Assembly (NCBI GenBank): GCA_020027305.1
Contig: JAHRAM010000189.1
Location: 1-23,625 of the forward strand
Length of the DNA: 23,625 nt
Source: Acidimicrobiia bacterium
Lineage (GTDB): Bacteria > Actinomycetota > Acidimicrobiia > Acidimicrobiales > Hopanoidiivorantaceae
Direction: 5' to 3'
Part shown: piece after piece, positions 1 to 7,089 of the stretch
Position numbering within the stretch: position 1 is the stretch's first letter
Layout: every line of letters begins with the position of its first letter
The notes under the pieces: model-generated
What the model saw: the letters and a program-made list of their open reading frames with translations, nothing else
Databases searched by the model: none
What the model was told of the DNA's origin: nothing
Program-made: the position numbers and the translations under genes

Positions 1-234
1 AGCTTCTGACATTAGTGAGGCAGAAGATTGGCTGATTGAACATCCTTGCCCACCTGTTTTTAGGTCGGTGAGTTTTCCATCTTTGGCTTCTAAATATATG
101 ATGACTTCATCTCCACAGAGCGGGTTAAAGCCTTCTGCTCTGTGAGCTGGAGGGCATGACAATTCCCCTCGATTCCTAGGGCTTCTGTAGTGGTCAAGAA
201 TAATCTCTCGGTAACGGTCTTCTAAATCTGCCAT
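1..234 (-). CDS. sufU: SufU-type Fe-S cluster scaffold / sulfur acceptor (partial)
   Basis: This is the N-terminal 78 residues of a NifU/IscU-like protein of the SUF system; the rest lies beyond the window edge. It starts with Met-Ala-Asp and the typical motif LDHYRSPRNRG (about residues 13-23). Cys40 and Asp42 (NPLCGDE) and Cys65 (GQGCSIS) match the zinc/cluster ligands of SufU. In the family, SufU takes persulfide sulfur from the cysteine desulfurase SufS and passes it to the SufBCD scaffold. The gene follows sufS with a 20-bp gap that contains the purine-rich ribosome site AAAGGGG, so it is very likely co-transcribed and separately initiated. The third cysteine expected near the C terminus cannot be checked. 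Confidence 0.93.
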   Translation of the reverse strand, partial: MADLEDRYREIILDHYRSPRNRGELSCPPAHRAEGFNPLCGDEVIIYLEAKDGKLTDLKTGGQGCSISQSSASLMSEA

Positions 235-254
235 TTTTCGTTTTTGTTTCCCCT

Positions 255-1490
255 TTATTTATTTAGCTTAAAGAAATCTCTAACTTCTTCTAAGGCTATT
301 GAGAGTTGGTCGATTTCTGTCTCATCATTATATATATAGGTCGAAGCACGTACAGTTGCACCTATGCCTAATTCTTGCATCAAGGGTTTTGCACAGTGAT
401 GCCCTGCCCTAACAGAGATAGCATGTTCATCAAGCACTTGTGAAACATCGTGTGCATGAATGTCTCCATATTTGAAAGAAATCAGGCCACCTCGCTCAGC
501 TGGTTCGCTAGGGCCATAAATCTTAATTTGGTCGCCATGCTTTTCGGTCAATAGGCGAAGGGCATAGGCAGTTAGCGATATTTCATGTTCTCGTATATTT
601 TCCATTCCAATATCGTCAAGATAATCAATGGCCGCCCCCAATCCAATAGCTTCTGCAATTGGGGGAGTGCCAGGTTCAAATTTCCATGGAAGCTCATTGG
701 TTATAAAGCCTTCGGTTGTTACATTGATAATCATCTCGCCGCCGCCCATAAACGGTGGAAGTTTTTCAAGCAACTCTTGTTTGCCATATAGCACGCCAAT
801 GCCAGTGGGGCCGCACATTTTGTGGCCAGAAAAAACTAGGAAGTCGCAATCCAACTCTTTTACATCGGTTGGGCTGTGTGGTACGAACTGGCATGCATCA
901 AGCACCACTAGGCTATCTTGGTTTCTTGCCAATTTTGCAATTTCTTTAACAGGGTTTATTGTTCCCAACACATTTGACATGGCAGAAACTGCAATAATCT
1001 TTACGCCATCTGCCAGCTTTTCTAGCTCTTCCATATTCAGCTTGCCTTCTTCGTCAAGGCTCACCCAGCGAAGTTCAATGTTTTTCCTTTCTGCCAGCAG
1101 TTGCCATGGAACAATGTTTGCGTGGTGTTCCATATGAGTGAGCAAAATAGCATCGCCATCTTTTAGTGTTGAGCCGAGGCTATGTGCTAGCAAGTTCAAC
1201 CCTTCGGTGGCATTCTTTGTAAAAATAATTTCTTTTGGAGAATTTGCATTGATGAATTTTTTAACCTTCTCCCTAGCATCTTCAAATGCCTTAGTGGTTC
1301 GCTCACCCAAATAGTGTGCCCCGCGATGAACATTGGCGTTAATGGTTTCATAAAAAGAGTTCATAGCCTCAATCACTTGGCGGGGCTTTTGCGATGTAGC
1401 GCCAGAGTCTAAATAGGTGAGTGGCTTGCCGTTAATCTCTTGGCAAAAGATAGGGAAGTCGGCTTTAATCTTTTTTACGTCAAGTGGCAT
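255..1490 (-). CDS. sufS: SufS cysteine desulfurase (group II)
   Basis: This PLP enzyme removes sulfur from cysteine to give alanine and an enzyme-bound persulfide for Fe-S assembly. It is full length at 411 aa. His122/His123 (HMEHHAN) and Asp198/Gln201 (LDACQ) fit the cofactor pocket, Lys224 in SGHKMCGPTG is the Schiff-base lysine, and Cys366 in RAGHHCAKP is the persulfide cysteine. The RAGHHCA context and the absence of a long flexible loop mark SufS/group II rather than IscS. The start codon overlaps the end of sufC by 11 bp, so translation is probably coupled. sufU follows 20 bp downstream. The N-terminal MPLDVKKIKADFPIF is normal for the family. Confidence 0.96.
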   Translation of the reverse strand: MPLDVKKIKADFPIFCQEINGKPLTYLDSGATSQKPRQVIEAMNSFYETINANVHRGAHYLGERTTKAFEDAREKVKKFINANSPKEIIFTKNATEGLNLLAHSLGSTLKDGDAILLTHMEHHANIVPWQLLAERKNIELRWVSLDEEGKLNMEELEKLADGVKIIAVSAMSNVLGTINPVKEIAKLARNQDSLVVLDACQFVPHSPTDVKELDCDFLVFSGHKMCGPTGIGVLYGKQELLEKLPPFMGGGEMIINVTTEGFITNELPWKFEPGTPPIAEAIGLGAAIDYLDDIGMENIREHEISLTAYALRLLTEKHGDQIKIYGPSEPAERGGLISFKYGDIHAHDVSQVLDEHAISVRAGHHCAKPLMQELGIGATVRASTYIYNDETEIDQLSIALEEVRDFFKLNK

Positions 1491-2322
1491 TTAACCCTGC
1501 CTTTTCTTTGGCGCTTTTTTCAATCTTTTTCTTGTCTGCTGTTTTTGATTTGTTGGATGCATTTTCTACATTAGATTTTTGCCAGCTCTCATAGCCTTTG
1601 GCTTCAAGCTCTGTTGCTAGCTCCATTCCACCGCTAGCTACGATTTGCCCATCAATGAGGATGTGGATGCAATCTGGTTGGAGCAGATCTAGCAACCGTT
1701 GAAAGTGGGTGACCACAAGCAACCCAGTGTCGGGTCGTTCTTTTCTAATTTCTTGAATGCCCTGTGAAACTACTTTGAGGGCGTCAATGTCAAGCCCTGA
1801 ATCTGTTTCATCTAAAATAGCAAGCTCTGGTTCCAAAATCGCCATCTGTAAAATCTCATTACGTTTTTTCTCACCGCCTGAGAACCCATCGTTTACAAAG
1901 CGGTCAGCAAATGAAGGGTCTATATTCAGCTTTTCCATCCACTCTAGAATTTTCATTCTTAGTTCAAGCACGGGTTGTTCTTCTTGCTTTCTAGCATTTA
2001 GGGCTTGGCGCAAGAAGTTGTTAACCGACACACCAGGCAGAGATTGCGGATATTGAAAAGCCAGAAATATGCCTGCCTTGCCTCGCTCTTCTGGTGTCCA
2101 TTCGGTGATGTCTTGTCCGTTAAATTCCACCTTCCCTTTAGTCGTTTTATATTCTGGGTTACCAAGAAGTAGTGATGCTAGAGTTGATTTGCCAGACCCA
2201 TTGGGGCCCATAATGGCGTGTAGTTCTCCTTTTTGAATTTTTAAATCAACGCCCTTTAGAATGGTGGTTCCATCTTCTGTGGCACAATTTAGGTTTTGAA
2301 CTGAAAATAAAGTATCGCTCAT
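1480..2322 (-). CDS. sufC: SufC Fe-S assembly ATPase
   Basis: This ABC-type ATPase of the SufBCD scaffold has no membrane segment. In numbering from an upstream TTG at 2331, Walker A GPNGSGKST is at 42-50, the Q-loop at Gln93, the signature SGGEKKRNE at about 151-159, Walker B with LDETDSGLD at about 173-181, and the switch His at 209. SGGEKKRNE and DETDSGLD are specific to SufC. I prefer the ATG at 2322 (280 aa, MSDTLFSV) to the TTG at 2331, because it gives the usual short N terminus. A TAGAAT box lies 8 bp upstream of it, which could mean a leaderless start. The last 30 or so residues are a Lys/Ser/Ala-rich tail longer than in typical SufC proteins. sufB and sufD are not adjacent. Confidence 0.95.
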   Translation of the reverse strand: MSDTLFSVQNLNCATEDGTTILKGVDLKIQKGELHAIMGPNGSGKSTLASLLLGNPEYKTTKGKVEFNGQDITEWTPEERGKAGIFLAFQYPQSLPGVSVNNFLRQALNARKQEEQPVLELRMKILEWMEKLNIDPSFADRFVNDGFSGGEKKRNEILQMAILEPELAILDETDSGLDIDALKVVSQGIQEIRKERPDTGLLVVTHFQRLLDLLQPDCIHILIDGQIVASGGMELATELEAKGYESWQKSNVENASNKSKTADKKKIEKSAKEKAGLNAT

Positions 2323-2364
2323 AAGGTTCAATTCTAGCAGTGAATTGGCAACCTTTATTTTGAA

Positions 2365-3120
2365 CTACCAGCCTCTGTCGACCCATTCTTGAATGTGTGG
2401 GCTTTCTTTGCCAATGATGGTGTCTTCGCCGTGACCAGGTAGCACCAATGTGTCGGCTGGAAGTTTCGAAAAGAGCAGTTCGTCAATAGATTTTATTATT
2501 GTGTTGAAGTCGCCACCCTCAAAAGCAGTTGCGCCAGGACCTCCTGGAAATAACGTGTCTCCGCTAAACAACACTGTTGAGTCTTCCAGTTTGAAACATA
2601 TTGAGCCAGGGGTATGGCCTGGGGTGTGGATGGGCGTTAGTTCAAGTTTGCCAACAACAATAGGAGATTCCATATCAATAATCTGGTCGTAGGCTTCAAG
2701 CATATGGGAGTCGTCTTTTCCAACCGATACCTCATAGCCAGCATCCCTTAGCTCTGGCACAGCTTGGATGTGATCCCAGTGGCCGTGTGTTTCAATAACT
2801 TGTTTTACAGAAAGGGTTTTACATAGTTCTAGTAGACGTTCGTGTTCGTTTGCTGCATCAATTAACACAGCATCGCCAGTTTGGCGACATCGCAGAACGA
2901 ACACATTGTTATCCATTTGCCCTACAACCACACGGTGAATTTCAGCTTGGGTGTCTCGGTAATGAAGAGTGGGGGTGATGCCTTGATTTTTTTCATCTAG
3001 AACCACTCGCTCACTATCGGGTGCTAGATAGTGGTCGATTTTACAGGGGTGTTCCATTTCATTTTTCATTTTATTTTTTGTTTTAATGTCTTTCAATTTT
3101 ATGATATTTCCAATTTTCAT
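2365..3120 (-). CDS. MBL-fold metallo-hydrolase (glyoxalase II-like)
   Basis: This is a metallo-beta-lactamase-fold hydrolase of up to 251 aa. The metal ligands are visible in order: THGHWDH at 111-117 (His112, His114, Asp116, His117), His169 in HTPGHTPGS, Asp188 in FSGDTLFPGG, and His230 in LPGHGEDT. This complete set indicates a binuclear hydrolase of the glyoxalase II-like group; the substrate (a thioester, lactone or persulfide) cannot be told from sequence. The first 21 residues are Lys/Asn/Ile-rich, and in-frame ATGs at 3069 and 3057 are also possible starts. I see no good ribosome site for any of them. It precedes sufC by about 42 bp in the same direction and may be the first gene of that transcript. 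It diverges from the acyl-CoA dehydrogenase gene. Confidence 0.85.
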   Translation of the reverse strand: MKIGNIIKLKDIKTKNKMKNEMEHPCKIDHYLAPDSERVVLDEKNQGITPTLHYRDTQAEIHRVVVGQMDNNVFVLRCRQTGDAVLIDAANEHERLLELCKTLSVKQVIETHGHWDHIQAVPELRDAGYEVSVGKDDSHMLEAYDQIIDMESPIVVGKLELTPIHTPGHTPGSICFKLEDSTVLFSGDTLFPGGPGATAFEGGDFNTIIKSIDELLFSKLPADTLVLPGHGEDTIIGKESPHIQEWVDRGW

Positions 3121-3124
3121 TTTC

Positions 3125-3182
3125 TATTTGGAAATAATGCCTCTTGCTAGTAATTTTGAAATAGGCTAGCAATTTCCAAATA
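3125..3182. promoter_or_regulatory. Inverted repeat in divergent promoter region
   Basis: Between the divergent hydrolase and acyl-CoA dehydrogenase genes, TATTTGGAAAT (3125-3135) is repeated as its exact reverse complement at 3172-3182. An inner pair, TGCTAG (3145-3150) and CTAGCA (3166-3171), is also complementary. The 3' arms are contiguous, while the 5' arms are 9 bases apart. This fits either a two-site operator or a bulged hairpin. The repeat is seen directly; an operator role is inference. Confidence 0.45.
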
Positions 3183-3231
3183 AAGGAAAGCTCCATAACC
3201 ATTAGTTTAAAGTAGAAAGAGTTAAAACAAC

Positions 3232-4350
3232 ATGAATTTTGCATTTAGCGAAGAACAAGAAGAGCTTAGGAAAGTAGTAAAACAGTTCATGGAAGACAAA
3301 TCGCCTGAGGCGGCGGTTCGTGAGTTAATGGCATCAGATACTGGCTATGACCCAGATGTTTGGAAGCAGATGGGCGAGCAGATGGGGCTTCAGGGTTTGA
3401 TATTTCCTGAGGCGATGGGAGGCTCTGAGTTTTCATATATTGAATTAGTTGTGGTGCTAGAAGAAATGGGTCGGGCGCTTTTATGTGCTCCATATTTTTC
3501 TTCGGTAGTGCTGGCAGGAAATACACTTCAGCATTTGCCAGAGGGCGGAGACAGAGATGAGCTTCTTTCACGTATTGCAACTGGTGAAGCAATTGCCACA
3601 TTGGCATATGTAGAAGAAGGTGGCAGGTGGGATTTAGACGGCATCCAAATGGAAGCTAAAAAATCAGGCGATGGTGAATATGAACTAACTGGAACAAAAA
3701 TGTATGTTCCAGACGGCACTGTGGCAGACATTATTTTAGTGCTGGCAAAAACAGAGTCAGGCGTTAGTGTTTTGTGGTGTGAAGGAGATGCCAAAGGGCT
3801 AGAAAGAACCAGCCTCTCCACGTTAGACCAAACCAGAAAGCAGGCTAGGCTTGAGTTTTCAAAAACGCCCGCTAAGTTGGTTGGAAACGAGGGGAGTGCC
3901 AGTGAAATATTTTCGTTGGTGATGGATTTAGCAGCAGTTGCCTTAGCAGCTGAGCAAGTTGGTGGGGCACAGATGTGTCTTGATATGTCGGTGGAATATT
4001 CAAAAGAGCGAATCCAGTTTGGTAGGCCTATTGGTAGCTTCCAAGCAATTAAGCATAAGTGTGCAGATATGTTGCTAGAGGTTGAGTCGGCAAAGTCGGC
4101 TGCTTATTATGCCAGTTGGTGTGCTTCTGAATTAAATGATGAGCTCCCATCTGTGGCAGCACTTGCCAAGAGTTATTGCTCAGAAGCATATTTTCATGCA
4201 GCTGCTGAAAACATACAAATTCATGGTGGTATTGGTTTCACTTGGGAACACCCTGCCCACCTTTATTTCAAACGCGCCAAATCAAGTGAGCTAATGTTTG
4301 GTGATCCAACCTATCACCGTGAGTTGCTGGCGCAGCGAATTGGGCTGTAG
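3232..4350 (+). CDS. Acyl-CoA dehydrogenase family protein
   Basis: This is an FAD-dependent acyl-CoA dehydrogenase of 372 aa, shorter at the N terminus of the catalytic core than the classic enzymes, as in many actinobacterial FadE paralogues. It opens with the family's N-terminal helix (MNFAFSEEQEELRKVVKQF). An EEMGR segment follows, then a middle beta domain, then ERIQFGRPIGSFQAIKHKCADM (C-terminal helical domain), IHGGIGFTWEHPAHLYFKRA and a FGDPTYHRELLAQRIGL end. These are standard acyl-CoA dehydrogenase signatures. The substrate is unknown; mycobacterial relatives of this form act in pairs on steroid or branched acyl-CoAs, and no obvious partner subunit is adjacent. The start follows a purine-rich AGAAAGAG stretch. 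Confidence 0.9.
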   Translation: MNFAFSEEQEELRKVVKQFMEDKSPEAAVRELMASDTGYDPDVWKQMGEQMGLQGLIFPEAMGGSEFSYIELVVVLEEMGRALLCAPYFSSVVLAGNTLQHLPEGGDRDELLSRIATGEAIATLAYVEEGGRWDLDGIQMEAKKSGDGEYELTGTKMYVPDGTVADIILVLAKTESGVSVLWCEGDAKGLERTSLSTLDQTRKQARLEFSKTPAKLVGNEGSASEIFSLVMDLAAVALAAEQVGGAQMCLDMSVEYSKERIQFGRPIGSFQAIKHKCADMLLEVESAKSAAYYASWCASELNDELPSVAALAKSYCSEAYFHAAAENIQIHGGIGFTWEHPAHLYFKRAKSSELMFGDPTYHRELLAQRIGL

Positions 4351-4427
4351 TTTATAGTTGCTGTCGAACTTGTTTTTGTAATCCTTAAAGGGATGCCTTG
4401 CGTTTGTTCTTTTTTGCTCTGATATTT

Positions 4428-4435
4428 TATAACAT
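4428..4435 (+). promoter_or_regulatory. Predicted leaderless promoter of the 152-aa gene
   Basis: TATAAC (4428-4433) lies 18 bp after TTGTTC (4404-4409), a plausible -35/-10 pair. The overlapping TAACAT (4430-4435) ends 6 bp before the ATG at 4442, so transcription should begin at or within a few bases of the start codon. There is no ribosome-binding sequence. This fits the leaderless genes known in Actinobacteria. Confidence 0.45.
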
Positions 4436-4441
4436 AATGAT

Positions 4442-4900
4442 ATGTGGTTTCTAATAGCGCTGGCTGGCATTTTGGTTTTGGGTATTGCCTTCTATTCGGT
4501 TTTTCGTGTGAGCAGCCGTTTAGCAAACACAGAGGCACTTTCGGTTTACGACCCAAAGGCGGCCGCCGATTTTATAATGTCTGAACTTCCGTCATCAATA
4601 GCCTTAGAGCGACATGAGGTTGAGTTTTTGATGAGAAGTCATTTGGACTATCTACGAGCAAGTGGCATTGCAAATCAAGGGCTTGCTGACACAATGGCAA
4701 TAACGATGGCAGAAAAAACTTCAGAGCCGTTAGCAGATGAAAATGAGCTAGTAGATTTCACACTAGAGCAGCTAAAAGAAGCTGAGTTTGAGATTGATGT
4801 TACAAGTGTGGTGGTGGTGCTTGACTTGAGCGTTCAATATTTGGTTTCAGTAGGGGCAGTTGGTTCATCAGTTGAAAATGACACTGCTAATAATAGCTGA
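4442..4900 (+). CDS. Hypothetical membrane-anchored protein
   Basis: I do not recognise this 152-aa protein. Residues 3-22 (FLIALAGILVLGIAFYSVF) form one hydrophobic helix followed by RVSSR, predicting an N-terminal membrane anchor with the bulk of the protein in the cytoplasm. The remainder is acidic and helical, with two Met/Glu-rich amphipathic stretches and a later VVVVLDLSVQYLVSVGAVG segment that could be a second, weakly hydrophobic element. There is no catalytic motif and no cysteine. It stands alone, with its own putative promoter, 91 bp after the acyl-CoA dehydrogenase and 186 bp before dapD. Codon usage and composition look like its neighbours, so I believe it is a real gene. Confidence 0.7.
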   Translation: MWFLIALAGILVLGIAFYSVFRVSSRLANTEALSVYDPKAAADFIMSELPSSIALERHEVEFLMRSHLDYLRASGIANQGLADTMAITMAEKTSEPLADENELVDFTLEQLKEAEFEIDVTSVVVVLDLSVQYLVSVGAVGSSVENDTANNS

Positions 4901-5086
4901 ATGGAACCAAAGAATTACCTTAAAGAAATAATTTAATCAATCAATACACAGTTCCAATCTCTTAAACTTATAGAAGTAGTCTTATGAGAAATTAAAACTA
5001 TTAAAACAAATAAGCGAGGTCAAACGATTAACCACCCTCAATTTTCTAATGGCAAAAAATAAACTTCAATAAATAAAAACAGGCAA

Positions 5087-5938
5087 ATGACAAACATATC
5101 AAAACTACAAGCTCAAGTTGAAGAAACGTGGAATGCCCTACAAGATGGGGTAGGCGATTCCCCTTCCTCTGAAGAAATTGAAAAGCTAGCAGATGCTACC
5201 CTTGATTTGCTAGACACTGGCAAGGTTCGTGTGGCAGAAAAAGTAAATGGCGAGGTTCAGGTGAATGAGTGGCTACGCCAAGCAATCCTTTTAAAGTTCA
5301 GGGTTGCCAAAATGGATACCATTGAAAATGGCCCGTTTGAATATATTGACAAAGTTCCACTCAAAAGTGATTATGAAAAGCGGGGCGTCCGTGTGGTGCC
5401 AGGAGCTTCTGCTCGTTATGGAAGCTATGTCGCCCCAGGTGCTATCCTCATGCCATCTTATGTAAATGTGGGAGCCTATGTGGCAGAAAACACAATGGTA
5501 GACACATGGGCAACCGTTGGATCGTGTGCCCAAATTGGCAAGAACGTTCACCTTTCAGGCGGGGTTGGAATTGGTGGCGTGCTAGAACCCCCAAATGCCA
5601 AGCCAGTTTGGATTGGTGATGAATGTCTAATCGGCAGTCGATGTGTGGTTGCTGAGGGGGCAGAAGTAGGGGATGGCTCAGTGCTGGGGGCTGGATGTGT
5701 TTTGACTGGCTCAATCCCAGTTTTTGGAGAAGCTGAGGATGGAACAGTGAAGGAACTTCATCGTGGGTATATTCCACCTTGGTCGGTTGCCATTTCAGCC
5801 AGTCGTGAGTTTCGTGAAACAGATGAGGGAAAATTCTATGCCCCGTGCATATATATTGTGAAGCAATTAGAAGAGGGAGCGAGACACGACAAGTCACGCC
5901 TAAACGAAGTTCTTCGAGATCATGGCACTGGGCTATAG
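5087..5938 (+). CDS. dapD: Tetrahydrodipicolinate N-succinyltransferase
   Basis: This enzyme transfers succinyl from succinyl-CoA to tetrahydrodipicolinate in the succinylase branch of diaminopimelate/lysine synthesis. The 283-aa protein has an N-terminal helical domain and then a left-handed beta-helix of hexapeptide repeats. The stretch from LMPSYVNVGAY through MVDTWATVGSCAQIGKNVHL to SGGVGIGGVLEP is almost identical to the proteobacterial (E. coli-type) DapD as I remember it. The protein does not resemble the longer M. tuberculosis-type DapD. An AGG lies close before the ATG. dapE starts 9 bp after the stop, so the two are an operon. Confidence 0.95.
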   Translation: MTNISKLQAQVEETWNALQDGVGDSPSSEEIEKLADATLDLLDTGKVRVAEKVNGEVQVNEWLRQAILLKFRVAKMDTIENGPFEYIDKVPLKSDYEKRGVRVVPGASARYGSYVAPGAILMPSYVNVGAYVAENTMVDTWATVGSCAQIGKNVHLSGGVGIGGVLEPPNAKPVWIGDECLIGSRCVVAEGAEVGDGSVLGAGCVLTGSIPVFGEAEDGTVKELHRGYIPPWSVAISASREFRETDEGKFYAPCIYIVKQLEEGARHDKSRLNEVLRDHGTGL

Positions 5939-5946
5939 CAAGTCAG

Positions 5947-7086
5947 ATGGCATCTCAAGAAGATAACAGGACAGACGAGCTTTTAAAACTAACTCACGAA
6001 TTAATTGAAATTCCGTCTGTAAGCAGAAATGAAACAGCAATTGCTGATTTTGTTCAGGCAAAGCTCCAAATAATTGAGGGGTTAAGCACCGAGCGAGTTG
6101 GCGACAATTTAGTTGCTAGAACTGAACGCGGGCTAAACAAGAGATTGATTTTGGGGGGGCACCTTGACACTGTTCCTCATGCGCCTGAGTTTTTGCCAGA
6201 GTTAAAAGATGGAGTTGCCTCAGGGCCAGGAGCCATAGATATGAAAGGTGGGCTGGCGGTGATGCTTGCTCTAGCTAATGAAACCGAAAAAGAAATTGCC
6301 TCGACAAGCGAAATGGATATTTCCTTTGTGTTTTATGTGGCAGAAGAAATTGACATTCAATATAGTGGGTTGCGGCAACTTGAGCGAGAAAGACCAGATT
6401 TGCTAGAAGCTGATGCTGCCATTTTGCTTGAGCCAACTGGTGGGATTATTGAAGCAGGGTGTCAAGGAACGATGAAGGTGTTGCTCAGACTAAAGGGAAA
6501 ACGTTCACACACTGCCAGAGCTTGGAAAGGGGTAAATGCTGTTCACAGGCTGGCACCAGTTCTTTCAGCTATCAGCAATTATGAGCCACGGCGGCCAGTC
6601 ATAGATGGTTGTGAATTTATAGAAGCTCTTCAGGTGGTTTCAATCAATGGAGGAGTGGCAGGCAATGTCGTGCCTGATTTAGCAGAGATGGTAATCAACG
6701 TTCGCTTTGCTCCTGACAAAGATTCAAAGACAGCCCTTAATGAGCTTGCTGAATTGATTTCCAAAGCATCTGGTGAGCTTGAAATTGTTGATGCCGATAT
6801 GGAAAGCAAAAAAGATGAAGTTGAAGCCGACACTCTTCAGATAGTAGATGTTGCTGAACCTGCTATGCCATCATTAGACAATCTTCTTTTGAACGATTTT
6901 GTGAGCCAAGCAAAAGAAGTTCGTGCCAAGTTGGGCTGGACTGACGTCGCTTATTTTTACCAAAAAGGAATTGGAGCGCTCAACTTTGGGCCAGGAAACC
7001 CTGAACTATCACATACTTCAAATGAAAAGGTTTCGAGGGAAGAGCTTTTTGGTGCTTATAGCGCTCTAAGGAATTTTATTTTTTAG
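5947..7086 (+). CDS. dapE: Succinyl-diaminopimelate desuccinylase
   Basis: This zinc-dependent M20 amidohydrolase removes succinate from N-succinyl-LL-diaminopimelate, a late step of the lysine/peptidoglycan precursor pathway. It has 379 aa from the ATG at 5947. His72 and Asp74 (GHLDTVP), Asp98 (GAIDMKGG), Glu133/Glu134 (AEE), Glu162 (LEPTGG) and His355 (SHTSNE) supply the two-metal site and catalytic base. The stretch EAGCQGT followed by SHTARAWKGVNAVH and GGVAGNVVPD matches the actinobacterial DapE type. The frame is open further upstream to 5845 but would overlap dapD by 94 bp with a non-conserved N terminus, so I reject that start. It converges with the next gene with 3 bp between stops. 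Confidence 0.94.
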   Translation: MASQEDNRTDELLKLTHELIEIPSVSRNETAIADFVQAKLQIIEGLSTERVGDNLVARTERGLNKRLILGGHLDTVPHAPEFLPELKDGVASGPGAIDMKGGLAVMLALANETEKEIASTSEMDISFVFYVAEEIDIQYSGLRQLERERPDLLEADAAILLEPTGGIIEAGCQGTMKVLLRLKGKRSHTARAWKGVNAVHRLAPVLSAISNYEPRRPVIDGCEFIEALQVVSINGGVAGNVVPDLAEMVINVRFAPDKDSKTALNELAELISKASGELEIVDADMESKKDEVEADTLQIVDVAEPAMPSLDNLLLNDFVSQAKEVRAKLGWTDVAYFYQKGIGALNFGPGNPELSHTSNEKVSREELFGAYSALRNFIF

Positions 7087-7089
7087 CAC

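Noticed and set aside
5845..5946. N-terminal extension of dapE inside dapD
   Set aside because: It would overlap dapD by 94 bp and shows no M20-like sequence; the ATG at 5947 gives a normal start.
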